From positions 620,001 to 684,000 of the forward strand of contig OZ246975.1 of the NCBI GenBank assembly GCA_965232485.1: a DNA stretch of 64,000 bases. The letters are read 5' to 3'. A program made the translations under genes and the position numbers. Below, in pieces: positions 25,157 through 34,353 of the stretch (its first letter is position 1; every line of letters begins with the position of its first letter). The notes beneath the pieces were generated by a model. It worked only from the letters and a program-made list of their open reading frames with translations, had not been told where the DNA came from and searched no databases. The DNA is from VXPQ01 sp965232485. Its GTDB lineage: Bacteria > Bacteroidota > Rhodothermia > Rhodothermales > VXPQ01.

Positions 25157-26183
25157 TGGCGTACAGAAAAGCCATGGGTTCGAGGCGGGCGCCTTCCGCC
25201 GAGGCGACGGCGAACTGCGGCCCCTCGTACATGGCGGCGGCCCCGTAGCGCCCGTCCTTGCGAACGGCGTAGAAACTGAGTCCAAACCGCGGACGACCCT
25301 GTTCGTCGAGCAGGCGGTCCTCTGTCGCGGCGACGACGCGGCGCAGCGCCTCCAGGCAAGCGTCCTCGGGTTCATGGCCCTGGCGCATGAACTCCACGGC
25401 CAGAAACGATCCGCAGCACTGAATAGCCGCTTCGCCGCGCCCGGTCGCTCCGGCGGAGCCTACCGCGTTGTCGCAGTATTGTCCCGCTCCCACGATAGGA
25501 CTATCCCCTATGCGGCCGGGGATTTTCCACGCCAGCCCGCTGGTGGTCGTTACGGAGGATACGTCTCCCGCGGCGGTCACGGCGCTCATGTGAATGGTGC
25601 CGTCCGTGTGTTTCGCCGCCGCCTCCGGCCATTCCAGCCAGTTGTCGTGGGCGTTCAGGCTGGTTTTCCAGGCCAGCCAGTCCTGCCTGCTTTGCTCTGT
25701 AAGGAGATTCTGCGGCTTGAATCCCATGCGAACGGCAAAATCCCGCGCCCCCTTCCCCACGAGAATCACATGGTCAGTGTAATCCATCACGGCCTTGGCG
25801 ACGAGGGAAGGCGTTGCGATATCTTCCAGCGCAGCAACCGCCCCGGCGCGTCGGGTGGGGCCGTGCATGAGCGAAGCGTCCAGCGTAACGACGCCCCGTT
25901 CGTCTGGCAAGCCGCCGAGTCCCACGCTCTGATCCGAAGGGTCCAGTTCCTGAATGTTTACGCCGGCAATGGCGGCGTCCAGCGGATCCGCGCCCTCCTC
26001 CGTCATCATCCCGTACGCCTTTTCGACGCCCCGGAGGCCATTGCCAGAAGCAATGACGACGGGCAGAGAACGAGACGCTGTCCGGCGCGACCGGGCGCGC
26101 AGCGGGTGAGGCAAGCCCGCCGTCGAAACGGCGGCGGCCGCGCCGGACAAGTGCAGAAACGTTCTTCTCGATATCTCCGACAT
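25149..26183 (-). CDS. Glycosylasparaginase (isoaspartyl/N4-GlcNAc-Asn hydrolase), Ntn family
   Basis: 344 residues. A twin-arginine signal (SRRTFLHLSGAAAAV) directs it to the periplasm. The Ntn-hydrolase precursor layout is visible: an alpha part, then the predicted autocleavage site before Thr in HTDGTIHMSAVTAAGDVSS, then the beta part with GRIGDSPIVGAGQYCDNAVG. The Thr would be the nucleophile that hydrolyses the amide between asparagine and a sugar, or an isoaspartyl bond. The family normally is about 300-340 residues, which fits. It is followed by a VOC protein in an overlapping operon, and an IS-derived element (26204-26264) lies just upstream. Confidence 0.9.
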   Translation of the reverse strand: MSEISRRTFLHLSGAAAAVSTAGLPHPLRARSRRTASRSLPVVIASGNGLRGVEKAYGMMTEEGADPLDAAIAGVNIQELDPSDQSVGLGGLPDERGVVTLDASLMHGPTRRAGAVAALEDIATPSLVAKAVMDYTDHVILVGKGARDFAVRMGFKPQNLLTEQSRQDWLAWKTSLNAHDNWLEWPEAAAKHTDGTIHMSAVTAAGDVSSVTTTSGLAWKIPGRIGDSPIVGAGQYCDNAVGSAGATGRGEAAIQCCGSFLAVEFMRQGHEPEDACLEALRRVVAATEDRLLDEQGRPRFGLSFYAVRKDGRYGAAAMYEGPQFAVASAEGARLEPMAFLYAND

Positions 26184-26203
26184 ACGTATTCGCGCGATGC
26201 TTC

Positions 26204-26264
26204 AAGGATATTCGGGTTACGTCCGCAACGCGCTGAGCGCAGTGGTTTTGCGCAGCGTATCCCT
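26204..26264. mobile_element. Internally deleted IS5-end element (D)
   Basis: Left AAGGATATTCGGGTTACGTC and right GCGCAGCGTATCCCT, with GTCCGCAAC and GCTGAGCGCAGTGGTT of the MITE interior; only about 61 bp long. It lies between two minus-strand genes. Confidence 0.6.
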
Positions 26265-26269
26265 ATCCC

Positions 26270-26803
26270 TTATTCGCTCCAGGGCGGCACGATGTCCTGC
26301 ATGCGGGCATAGGCGATTAATTGGCCGAGATGCTCGGAGTTATGCCGCAGGTAAATGAGCAAGGCCGCGCGGGCAGTTCGCGCCTCGTCGGTAAAGTACA
26401 AATCCACCATGGATTCCATCGCTTCGTCCGAAAGCCCGCGAATGCTGGACACCGCAAATGCTTGCGCTTCCTTCAGGAACGCGATCGCGTCTTCCTTTGT
26501 CGTCATATTTTCCAGCGCTCCTCCTACATCGACGCCCTCAGGCGCTTCTACGCCCACGAATCCTGCAAAGCCATACGACGCTTGCGCAACATGGATGACA
26601 TGTCGCCGGAACGGAAACACAGCTTCGGTGGGCGCCCATTCGTACTTATCGGCGGGAAATACTTCGGCAAGGGCCACGACGTTGTTCAGCACGGCGTCCA
26701 CCTCGGAGGCGATTTCGTCCTGGCTCGATTGGGCCTGAACGGCTATCGGGGCCAATCCGGCGACGAGCAGCGCAATGGGTATGACAAAAAGTTGTTTGAA
26801 CAT
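26270..26803 (-). CDS. Exported DinB-superfamily protein
   Basis: 177 residues with an N-terminal signal peptide (LFVIPIALLVAGLAPIAVQAQ). The mature part has the four-helix DinB pattern. H-bearing helices are FPFRRHVIHVAQASYGFAGF and, near the end, LLIYLRHNSEHLGQLIAYAR, whose His residues are positioned for a divalent metal site. DinB proteins include metal-dependent thiol transferases, though many are uncharacterised. A secreted form is common in Bacteroidota-like genomes. No operon partner is obvious. Confidence 0.85.
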   Translation of the reverse strand: MFKQLFVIPIALLVAGLAPIAVQAQSSQDEIASEVDAVLNNVVALAEVFPADKYEWAPTEAVFPFRRHVIHVAQASYGFAGFVGVEAPEGVDVGGALENMTTKEDAIAFLKEAQAFAVSSIRGLSDEAMESMVDLYFTDEARTARAALLIYLRHNSEHLGQLIAYARMQDIVPPWSE

Positions 26804-26984
26804 GACGTTGAGGGTCGGTTATGGAAAGATGCGTCTGTCTCCGCGCTCGCATCTGCAAGAATGCTGCGCGGAAGCGTCCCGCGAAGGATATGGATTTTAC
26901 GAATGCAGAATTCGTCGAGCAAGCATGAAGATACGGCGGACGGCGATCAATTGCAGGAAAAAATGCTATGGATCACAGGTTCGA

Positions 26985-28112
26985 TCAGGCGGGATGCAGG
27001 CGTTTCCCGGTGCGCCGGTCAAAGAAATACAAGGCGCGGAGGTCCAGCGCAAGCCGTACGGAACGATTCAGACTGGCCTGCAGGCGCAGCGCATGCGCGG
27101 CGATGCGTACGCGAAGGTCTTGCGCGCCGGTCCGGGCGCACAACAGGGCTTCGTGCCCCATGGGCTCCACCACATCCAGCAGAAAATCGGCCTCGCATAC
27201 GGGATACTCCGGCGGCGTATCCGTCGCCGGACGGATATCTTCGGGGCGGACGCCAAGCGTTACGGCTTGTCCGATCCGGGAGGCCGCCATGGCATGGTCG
27301 GGTTCCGGCAAGGGAATGCGCAGCGTGCCGCCTTCCGCTTCGAACGCGGGTTCTCCCCCGTTATGTCGGATCAGGCGCCCCTCTATGAAGTTCATGGGCG
27401 GATTTCCGATGAATCCGGCTACGAACCGGTTGGCGGGCCGCCGGTAAAGCGCAAGCGGCGCATCAATCTGCTGGATGCGGCCCTTGTCCAGCACGACAAT
27501 CCGGTCGCCCATGGTCATGGCTTCGACCTGATCGTGCGTCACGTAGATCATGGTCGTTTCGAGGCGGGCGTGCAGTTTCGACAGTTCCGCCCGCATTTTT
27601 CCTCGCAATCCGGCGTCCAGGCTGGCGAGCGGTTCGTCGAAGAGAAAGATGTGCGGCTTGCGGACAATGGCGCGGCCCACGGCGACGCGCTGCCGCTGGC
27701 CGCCGGACAATTGCTCCGGTTTCCGGTCCAGGATGGCTTCGACGCCGAGGAGTTCCGCGGCTTCCCGAACCCGCCGTTGCATTTCGTCTTCGCCGTATCC
27801 GCGCAGTTTGAGCCCGAAAGCCATGTTGTCGAACACGGTCATGTGCGGGTACAGGACCTGATTCTGAAAAACCATGGCCACGTCCCGGTCTCGCGGAGGT
27901 ACGCGATGCATCCCCCTCCCGTCGATGTACAACGCGCCCTCGGTGATCGATTCGAGGCCCGCGATCATGCGGAGCACCGTGCTCTTCCCGCATCCCGACG
28001 GTCCGACCAGCACGACGAATTCTCCGTCCCGAACCTCAAAGGTCACGTCCCGAACGGCCTCGACTTGCCTGTCGTATACCTTGCGAATGTTTTCGAGTCG
28101 GATATGCGCCAT
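26985..28112 (-). CDS. ABC transporter ATP-binding protein, UgpC/MalK type
   Basis: 375 residues. Walker A GPSGCGKST (38-46), signature LSGGQRQRVAVGRAIV, Walker B IFLFDEPLASLD and H-loop YVTHDQVEAMTMGD are all intact. The C-terminal about 130 residues form the OB-fold regulatory (TOBE) domain found in carbohydrate or glycerol-phosphate importers (MalK, UgpC). No permease or solute-binding protein lies nearby, so it probably serves sugar or phospho-sugar uptake encoded elsewhere. It is separated by about 60 bp from gltX. Confidence 0.93.
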   Translation of the reverse strand: MAHIRLENIRKVYDRQVEAVRDVTFEVRDGEFVVLVGPSGCGKSTVLRMIAGLESITEGALYIDGRGMHRVPPRDRDVAMVFQNQVLYPHMTVFDNMAFGLKLRGYGEDEMQRRVREAAELLGVEAILDRKPEQLSGGQRQRVAVGRAIVRKPHIFLFDEPLASLDAGLRGKMRAELSKLHARLETTMIYVTHDQVEAMTMGDRIVVLDKGRIQQIDAPLALYRRPANRFVAGFIGNPPMNFIEGRLIRHNGGEPAFEAEGGTLRIPLPEPDHAMAASRIGQAVTLGVRPEDIRPATDTPPEYPVCEADFLLDVVEPMGHEALLCARTGAQDLRVRIAAHALRLQASLNRSVRLALDLRALYFFDRRTGKRLHPA

Positions 28113-28169
28113 ACGGACAGTGAGAAAGCGACGGAAGCGCGACGGAGCGAACGCGCGGAGAGATCACGT

Positions 28170-29675
28170 CTAACCCAATGCCTCAACCGCTTTGCGGATA
28201 CGCCGCACGCAGGCTTCCCGGCCCAGCAACTCCATGATTTCGAACAGGCCCGGCCCGCCGGAAACGCCGCTCAGCGCAAGCCGCACCGGATGAATGATCC
28301 GGGCCGCGCCCAAGCCGCGCTCCTCGGCCAGCGCGCGCAAAATCGCTTCCGCCTGCGCCGCGTCGAAGACAGGCGGCTCCTGAAGGTGATCCGCATAAGC
28401 CCCCAACAGCTCCGCAGAATCCCCTGCCCACCTCTTTTTAACAGACGTCTCATCGTACGTATCCGGGTCGAATTCCGGATCCGGGAAAAGGTGCTTGCAC
28501 GTTTCAGGAAGCGCCCGGGCGAACGTAACGCGAGGCTGCATGAGCGCCGCGATCCGCTCCCAATGCTCCTTTTTCGTGTAGAAATCCTTGCCGCCCCACT
28601 TGGTGGCCCGGCCCAGCAAACCGCCGATGGAAAGCCCGCGCAGGAACTGCTGGTTGAACCAGTTGAGCTTGTTCACATCGAATTGCACGCCGCCGCGGCC
28701 AACCCGGTCTATCGAAAACCGCTCCGCCATGTCGTCCAGCGAAAGCAGCTCCCGGTCGTCGCCGGGATTCCAGCCGAGCCGCGCCAGAAAATTGACGACG
28801 GCCTCGGGTTCGTACCCGGCGGCGCGACATTGCTCGACCGTTACGGGCAAGCCGTTTTGTTCGGCGTGGCGCTTGGACAGTTTGCCCTTGCCGCCCGGAT
28901 TCATAATGAGCGGGATATGCGCCATTTCCGGCGCGTCCCAACCCAGATAGCGATACAACAGCAGGTGCTTCGGCGTTGAGGAAAGCCATTCCTCTCCGCG
29001 AATGACGTGCGTGATCCACATGGTGCGGTCGTCCACGACATGGGCCAGATGATAGGTCGGCGCCCCGTCGGACTTGATCAGCACCTGATCGCCTATGTCC
29101 TCGGACGCAAAGGAAACCGTACCCCGGATGCGGTCCTCGAACTCAATGCGTTCCCCCGGCTCCACCTTCATCCGGATCACATGCTCGTCTCCCCGCTCAA
29201 GGCGGCGCTGCACCTCTGCGTCGGGCAGAACCAGCGAATTGGTCATCTCCCCGCGCGTGGATGCGTCGTATTTGGGCGCGGTGTTCTCGCTGGTGGCGAA
29301 CCGCTTTCGCATGGCTTCGATTTCTTCGGGCGTATCGAATGCGTAATATGCATCGCCCTGATCCACCAGCCTCTGCGCGTACACGGCGTAAAGCAGCAGG
29401 CGTTCGGACTGACGATAGGGCTTGTAACGTCCTCCTTCTTCCGGTCCTTCGTCCGGATCGACGCCGGCCCACAAGAGACCGGACAGGATGTTTTTTTCGG
29501 CTCCCGGCGTAAAGCGCGTCTGATCGGTATCCTCTATGCGAAGTACGAAAACGCCTTCGTGTTTGCGAGCGAAGAAGTAATTGAACAACGCGGTGCGGAG
29601 CCCGCCCAAGTGAAGAGACCCGGTGGGGCTGGGCGCAAAACGAACCCGAACCCTGGGCGCATGGTAATTCGTCAT
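28170..29675 (-). CDS. gltX: Glutamyl-tRNA synthetase
   Basis: 501 residues from MTNYHAPRVRVRFAPSPTG; the longer open frame upstream to 29846 lacks family similarity. HIGH-like HLGG is at 22-25 and KLSKRH near residue 265. The Rossmann fold and the helical anticodon domain (PPVFDAAQAEAILRALAEER) are complete. It attaches glutamate to tRNA-Glu. The separate glnS gene in this window suggests this GltX is discriminating, with no need for a misacylating route. The start lies in a divergent region with the PPIase operon. Confidence 0.96.
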   Translation of the reverse strand: MTNYHAPRVRVRFAPSPTGSLHLGGLRTALFNYFFARKHEGVFVLRIEDTDQTRFTPGAEKNILSGLLWAGVDPDEGPEEGGRYKPYRQSERLLLYAVYAQRLVDQGDAYYAFDTPEEIEAMRKRFATSENTAPKYDASTRGEMTNSLVLPDAEVQRRLERGDEHVIRMKVEPGERIEFEDRIRGTVSFASEDIGDQVLIKSDGAPTYHLAHVVDDRTMWITHVIRGEEWLSSTPKHLLLYRYLGWDAPEMAHIPLIMNPGGKGKLSKRHAEQNGLPVTVEQCRAAGYEPEAVVNFLARLGWNPGDDRELLSLDDMAERFSIDRVGRGGVQFDVNKLNWFNQQFLRGLSIGGLLGRATKWGGKDFYTKKEHWERIAALMQPRVTFARALPETCKHLFPDPEFDPDTYDETSVKKRWAGDSAELLGAYADHLQEPPVFDAAQAEAILRALAEERGLGAARIIHPVRLALSGVSGGPGLFEIMELLGREACVRRIRKAVEALG

Positions 29676-29881
29676 AGCAGTTACGTACGCGCGGCGTGCG
29701 CCGCGACTTTTGTGGAATGAAAAAACGAACAGATGAAATGAAAAACGGTAACTCCTGTACGGGGCCTTTGATCCGGGCCAACGACACAAGCGAAACGGAA
29801 CCGCGCCCGCCGTATGCGCGTCAATGCGGGCCTGCTTTCTGTACAATCGCTAATATCTGCAAACCTTACGCATAAACACGT

Positions 29882-31963
29882 ATGACGAGCCGTGCTAAAC
29901 TGCTTTTTGGCGGTTCTCCAATCGCCGTAGCCGCATTATTCATCATTCTTTTGCATATCGCAGGATGCGGATCGCTATCCCGAACGGCCCCGATTCCCGG
30001 CGCCGACAACCCCGAGGTCGTCGCCTCTTTTCACGGCGAACTGCTGACGCTTGATGAATTCGAGGCGAACTACGCCCCGCATGCAGGCGACAGCAACGAA
30101 TCCGCCTCGGATTCGCTGGCCTCGTACCGGGATTTTCTTGAGCGATACGTCGATTTTCGGTTGAAGGTGCGGGCGGCGGAAGACGCTGGCCTGCACAATC
30201 GCTCCGACATTCTTGATGAAATAGCGACCTACCGCGTGCGCCTCGCCCGCCCGTTCCTGATGGAAAAGGAGGTCATCGACCCCATCGTGCGGACCCTGTA
30301 CGAACGGCGGCAGGAAATGGCGGACGTAAGCCACATCTTGCTTGCCGTTCCGGAAGACGCCCCTGCGGAAGACACTCTGGCGGCCTACCTCAGGATGCAA
30401 GCCCTGCGGGATTCGGTGCTTCAGGGAGCGGATTTCGGAGACCTTGCCGCGCGCCACTCGGAAGATCCTTCCGCCAAAGCGCCTGCGGGCAATCGGGGAT
30501 CGCGCGGGCGACTCGGGTTTTTCAAGGGCGGAGACCTTGTCGAACCCTTCGAATCATTCACGTACGACATGCCCGTTGGCGAGCTGTCCCCCATATTCCG
30601 GACGCGATTCGGATACCATATGCTGACGGTGCACGAACGCAAACCCGTGCCGGCGGATATCCGCGTGGCGCACCTCATGATTCGCTCTGCCGGACCGCCG
30701 GGCGATTCCACGAACGCCCTTGCGCGGGTGGAAGCGCTTAAGCAACAACTGGACGAAGGCGCCGATTTTACGGAACTGGTGCAAGCGCATTCCGAAGACA
30801 TGGCGTCCGCCGGGCGAGGAGGCGATATCGGGGTCGTAAGCTATACGGGACCGGTTCCCGAATCCTTCAAGGAAGCCGCCTTTGCGCTTGCGGAGCCGGG
30901 CGACGTAAGCGACCCGATCGAAACGACTTTCGGCGCACACCTTATCCAGCTGATCGAACGCAACGCGCCGCCTTCCTACGAAGAAGCCTACGAGGACCTC
31001 AAAACCCTGGCCGGGCAATTGCCGCGCATGGCGCTGGCCGAGGAAGCGCTGGCCCGCGACATTATCCGAACCAGACAGGGCCGGGTGGACACCGCGCTCG
31101 CCCTGAATGCTTTCGCGGGCATTCCCCCCGATTCGATCCTCGCCCTGCCGAACGCCGGCCTGGACGCCGCAGCGGTCGCGGATACGTTCTTCGCGCTGGG
31201 CGATTCGACCTGGACGCTGGGCGATCTGGCGGAGGCGGCAGGCAATCCGGGCCGTCGCGCCGGCAGCGATACGGAAAGCACCGTGCGCGCACTCGTTTCG
31301 TCGTTTGCGAAGGAAGCGGCGCTGAATACGGAAGCCGCCCGGCTTGAGGAACGCGACGACGAATTCGCAAAAATCATGCAGGAGTTTCGCGACGGCCTCA
31401 TGTTGTTCGCCCTGATGGAAGATTCCGTATGGACCGCCGCCGAACAGGACTCGGCAGCGCTCCGCGCCCATTACGACATGCAACCGGAAACGTATCAATG
31501 GCCGGACCGGATTCGGGCCATCTCCCTGCAAAGTACGTCGGATTCCCTGATGCAGGATGCGGCGGCGCGTTTCGACGAAGGCGCTTCGATAGCGGATATC
31601 TATGCGCTCTACGCCTCGGACTCGCTGCTGGTCCTCCACGCGGATACGACCCTGATAGCGGATTCGTCCGGCTCCGTCTACGACTACATACTCGACCTGA
31701 ACGAAGGCGAACGCACGGAAGTGCTTCCCCTGCGGAACCGACGCATTATGCTGGCGCATGACGGCGTCGAAGCAGCGCGCGGAAAAACCTTCGGCGAAGC
31801 CCGCACCCAAATCGTAAGCGAGCGCCAGACAATCCTGGAGGAACGCCTGCTTGTCCGACTCAGAAAACGATACGGCGTGCATACCTTCCCGGACCGGCTG
31901 ACGCAAGCGTTTCGGGAAGAACCGCCCGCCGTGGAACCTGCCGAGGCGCCCGCCGCCCCATAA
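29882..31963 (+). CDS. Lipoprotein with two PpiC-type peptidyl-prolyl isomerase domains
   Basis: 693 residues. Lipobox LLHIAGC puts the acylated Cys near residue 29, anchoring it at a membrane. After a SurA_N-like helical region, two parvulin domains follow: MADVSHILLAVPED...FFKGGDLVEPFESF...FGYHMLTVHE, and RVAHLMIRSAGPP...IGVVSYTGPVPESFKEAAF...FGAHLIQLIE. A long helical C-terminal region ends in a Pro/Glu/Ala tail. It would assist folding or transport of outer-membrane proteins in the periplasm. The next two genes are also SurA-related, at 3 and 75 bp spacing. Confidence 0.92.
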   Translation: MTSRAKLLFGGSPIAVAALFIILLHIAGCGSLSRTAPIPGADNPEVVASFHGELLTLDEFEANYAPHAGDSNESASDSLASYRDFLERYVDFRLKVRAAEDAGLHNRSDILDEIATYRVRLARPFLMEKEVIDPIVRTLYERRQEMADVSHILLAVPEDAPAEDTLAAYLRMQALRDSVLQGADFGDLAARHSEDPSAKAPAGNRGSRGRLGFFKGGDLVEPFESFTYDMPVGELSPIFRTRFGYHMLTVHERKPVPADIRVAHLMIRSAGPPGDSTNALARVEALKQQLDEGADFTELVQAHSEDMASAGRGGDIGVVSYTGPVPESFKEAAFALAEPGDVSDPIETTFGAHLIQLIERNAPPSYEEAYEDLKTLAGQLPRMALAEEALARDIIRTRQGRVDTALALNAFAGIPPDSILALPNAGLDAAAVADTFFALGDSTWTLGDLAEAAGNPGRRAGSDTESTVRALVSSFAKEAALNTEAARLEERDDEFAKIMQEFRDGLMLFALMEDSVWTAAEQDSAALRAHYDMQPETYQWPDRIRAISLQSTSDSLMQDAAARFDEGASIADIYALYASDSLLVLHADTTLIADSSGSVYDYILDLNEGERTEVLPLRNRRIMLAHDGVEAARGKTFGEARTQIVSERQTILEERLLVRLRKRYGVHTFPDRLTQAFREEPPAVEPAEAPAAP

Positions 31964-31966
31964 GCC

Positions 31967-32863
31967 ATGGGAATGCGCTCACTGTCCGAATGCTGGCGGT
32001 TCCTGACCCTGTGCTGCGCAGGGGTCGGCCTGTTGCTGCTTGCCGGCTGCATGGAAGAAACGCCGCTACCCGAGTATGTGGCTCGGGTGGAGGACCGGCG
32101 CCTCTTTGAAGAAGACGTCGAACGCATCATGGCGAACCTGGTCGCAACCGGGGACCCCGCAGAAATGCGGAAGCAGATCGTGAATCAGTGGCTCGCCACA
32201 GAATTGCTGTACGGAGAAGCGCTGCGACGGGGGGTCGCAGAAGACCCCGAAGTGCAACGTCGCCTGGACGAAAGCGAACGATCCGTGCTCGTGAATGCGC
32301 TCGTAGAATCGTTCTACCGGGAAAACACGGCGGCGCCCACCTCGGAAGAAATGCGGGCCTGGTTCGAGCAACACAAGGAGCAACTCCGGCTACGCGAACC
32401 CTTCGTACGAATTCGCTACCTTCGCGCGGCGACGGCGGCGGAAGCCCGGCAAGCCCGGCAAGCCCTGCTCAATGCCCGCGCGGCGGAAAGAGATTCCGTA
32501 TGGGCCGCCTGGATCGCCGCGCTTTCGGCAAACCCCGCCGCTCCGGACACGCTTTTTACCCCAAGCATTTCCGCATACGACCATTACCCGGAAAGCCGCC
32601 TCTTTGGAAGCCAGCCCCTGCTTCGGCAAGCGATGGCCAACCTCGGCAACGAACGAACCGCCGCAGTCATCGAAAGCGATTCTGCATACCATGTGCTGCA
32701 AATGGCGCAACGCGTTCCGACGGGCAGCATCCCCGAGCAGGAATGGATTCAATCCGAACTGGAGCGCCAGATCATCCTCGAGAACCGGAAACAGTTGTAT
32801 GGCCGTCTGGTTCAACGCTTGACCAATGAGGCCCTCGCACGCGAAGCGCTCGATAGTCCATAG
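31967..32863 (+). CDS. SurA-like lipoprotein (periplasmic chaperone)
   Basis: 298 residues; lipobox GLLLLAGC makes it a lipoprotein. The N-terminal half has the helical chaperone pattern (VEDRRLFEEDVERIMANLV, RKQIVNQWLATELLYGEALR, ERSVLVNALVESFYRENT) of SurA/PpiC N-domains. The C-terminal half resembles a PpiC domain lacking the usual Gly-rich loops (FVRIRYLRAATAAEARQAR), so isomerase activity is doubtful. It starts 3 bp after the previous stop, strong evidence for one operon. Confidence 0.82.
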   Translation: MGMRSLSECWRFLTLCCAGVGLLLLAGCMEETPLPEYVARVEDRRLFEEDVERIMANLVATGDPAEMRKQIVNQWLATELLYGEALRRGVAEDPEVQRRLDESERSVLVNALVESFYRENTAAPTSEEMRAWFEQHKEQLRLREPFVRIRYLRAATAAEARQARQALLNARAAERDSVWAAWIAALSANPAAPDTLFTPSISAYDHYPESRLFGSQPLLRQAMANLGNERTAAVIESDSAYHVLQMAQRVPTGSIPEQEWIQSELERQIILENRKQLYGRLVQRLTNEALAREALDSP

Positions 32864-32938
32864 GATAATATCTCGTACGGCGCGGCGTTTCTTTGTTGTT
32901 TTCTATCTTCTCCGCGCATTCCTGTCTTTGCACGCTTC

Positions 32939-34315
32939 ATGTCTTTGCACCCGATGAAACCTGCCGCGCGCATATGCGCCGCCCTTTTTCTTGTTCAGGC
33001 GGCGTTCGCTTCCTGGACGACCCCGGCGGCTCATGCGCAAGACGACGTCATTGACGAGATCGTCGCCGTCGTCAGCGACCAGATCGTGCTCAAGTCTGAG
33101 GTGGACGCCGTCGTGGCGAATTATCTTCAGCAACAGCGCCTTCCGTATTCCGAAGCCCTGTGGATGGATGCCCTGAACGAGTTGATCGGTCAGGAAATCC
33201 TCAAAGTGGCCGCCCGCCGCGACACCAACATCACGGTACAGGAAGAACAGGTGGATCAGGCGCTTGATCAACGCATCGAATTCATGGCGTCCCAGGTCGG
33301 CGGAGAAGAGCGGCTGGAAGAATTGTACGGGCGGAGCATCGTGCGCATCCGGGCCGACCTGCGAGACGAATTGCGCGATCAGTTGCTGGCGGATCAACTG
33401 CGGCAATCCAAAATCCAGGACATTCGCATCACGCCTACGGAATCCGAGGAATGGTTCCATCAGTTCGCCGCCGATTCGTTGCCGGTCATTCCGCATGTGG
33501 TGCGGCTGAACCACATCGTGCGCTATCCCGAACTGACGGAGGAAGCCCGCGAGGAAGCCCGCGAAATCATTACGGCCATTCGCGACTCCATCGTAACGGA
33601 TGCGGGGTCGTTCGAGGACATGGCGCGGCGGTTTTCCGAGGACCCGGGATCGGCCAGCGCAGGCGGACGCATAGAAAACACGAACCTGGGCGATCTGGTG
33701 CCGGAATTCGGCGCCGTAGCCTCCCGTAATCCAATCGGGGAGACGTCACAAGTGTTCGAATCCCCGTTCGGCTACCACATCGTACGCGTGAATGATCGGC
33801 GGGGCGAAACCGTCGATTTCAATCATATCCTGATCCGCATCGACGACAGCGAAATCGACCCTTCGGAAACCATTGCGTTTTTGGCCGCCGCGCGGGATTC
33901 GGCGCTACATCTCGACATTCCCTTCGAACGCCTCGCCAAGCAGCATTCCCAGGAAGAATCCACGGCGCAACTGGGCGGGCGGGTCGTCGATCCCCGCAGC
34001 GGCGAACGCGACCTGGTCCGGGAAAATCTCGGGCCGCTCTGGCTGACCACGCTGGACACCATGCAGGTTGGCGAAATCAGTATGCCTGCGCCCGTACAGT
34101 TGGAAAACGCTCGGCAAGCCTATCACATCGTGCAACTGGTCTTTTCTCAGGAAGAGCATACGGTAAGTCTTGAAACGGACTACGAACGCATCGAGCAGTT
34201 TGCGCTTCAGGAAAAACGCGCACAATGGATGCAGAACTATATCGACGCCCTCCGGGAGGAAATCTATGTAGACCTGCGCGGCAAGGCCCGAACAGTCCAG
34301 ATGGCCGAAAGGTAA
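32939..34315 (+). CDS. surA: SurA-family peptidyl-prolyl isomerase
   Basis: 458 residues with a signal peptide (ICAALFLVQAAFASWTTPAAHAQ) rather than a lipobox. SurA N-domain: IVAVVSDQIVLKSEVDAVVANYL. A parvulin domain: RLNHIVRYPEL...FSEDPGSASAGGRIENTNLGDLVPEFGAV...FGYHIVRVNDR. A second degenerate one follows (NHILIRIDD ... LGGRVVDPRSGERDLVRENLG). SurA delivers unfolded beta-barrel proteins across the periplasm to the BAM complex. It closes a three-gene PPIase operon followed by moxR. Confidence 0.92.
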   Translation: MSLHPMKPAARICAALFLVQAAFASWTTPAAHAQDDVIDEIVAVVSDQIVLKSEVDAVVANYLQQQRLPYSEALWMDALNELIGQEILKVAARRDTNITVQEEQVDQALDQRIEFMASQVGGEERLEELYGRSIVRIRADLRDELRDQLLADQLRQSKIQDIRITPTESEEWFHQFAADSLPVIPHVVRLNHIVRYPELTEEAREEAREIITAIRDSIVTDAGSFEDMARRFSEDPGSASAGGRIENTNLGDLVPEFGAVASRNPIGETSQVFESPFGYHIVRVNDRRGETVDFNHILIRIDDSEIDPSETIAFLAAARDSALHLDIPFERLAKQHSQEESTAQLGGRVVDPRSGERDLVRENLGPLWLTTLDTMQVGEISMPAPVQLENARQAYHIVQLVFSQEEHTVSLETDYERIEQFALQEKRAQWMQNYIDALREEIYVDLRGKARTVQMAER

Positions 34316-34353
34316 CGCAACCTTCGGCGTTCCTCCTTCATCCCTACGTTTTC

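Noticed and set aside
26775..28979. 734-codon plus-strand frame
   Set aside because: Antisense to the DinB, ABC ATPase and gltX genes; the sequence has no family features and arises from GC-rich codon bias.
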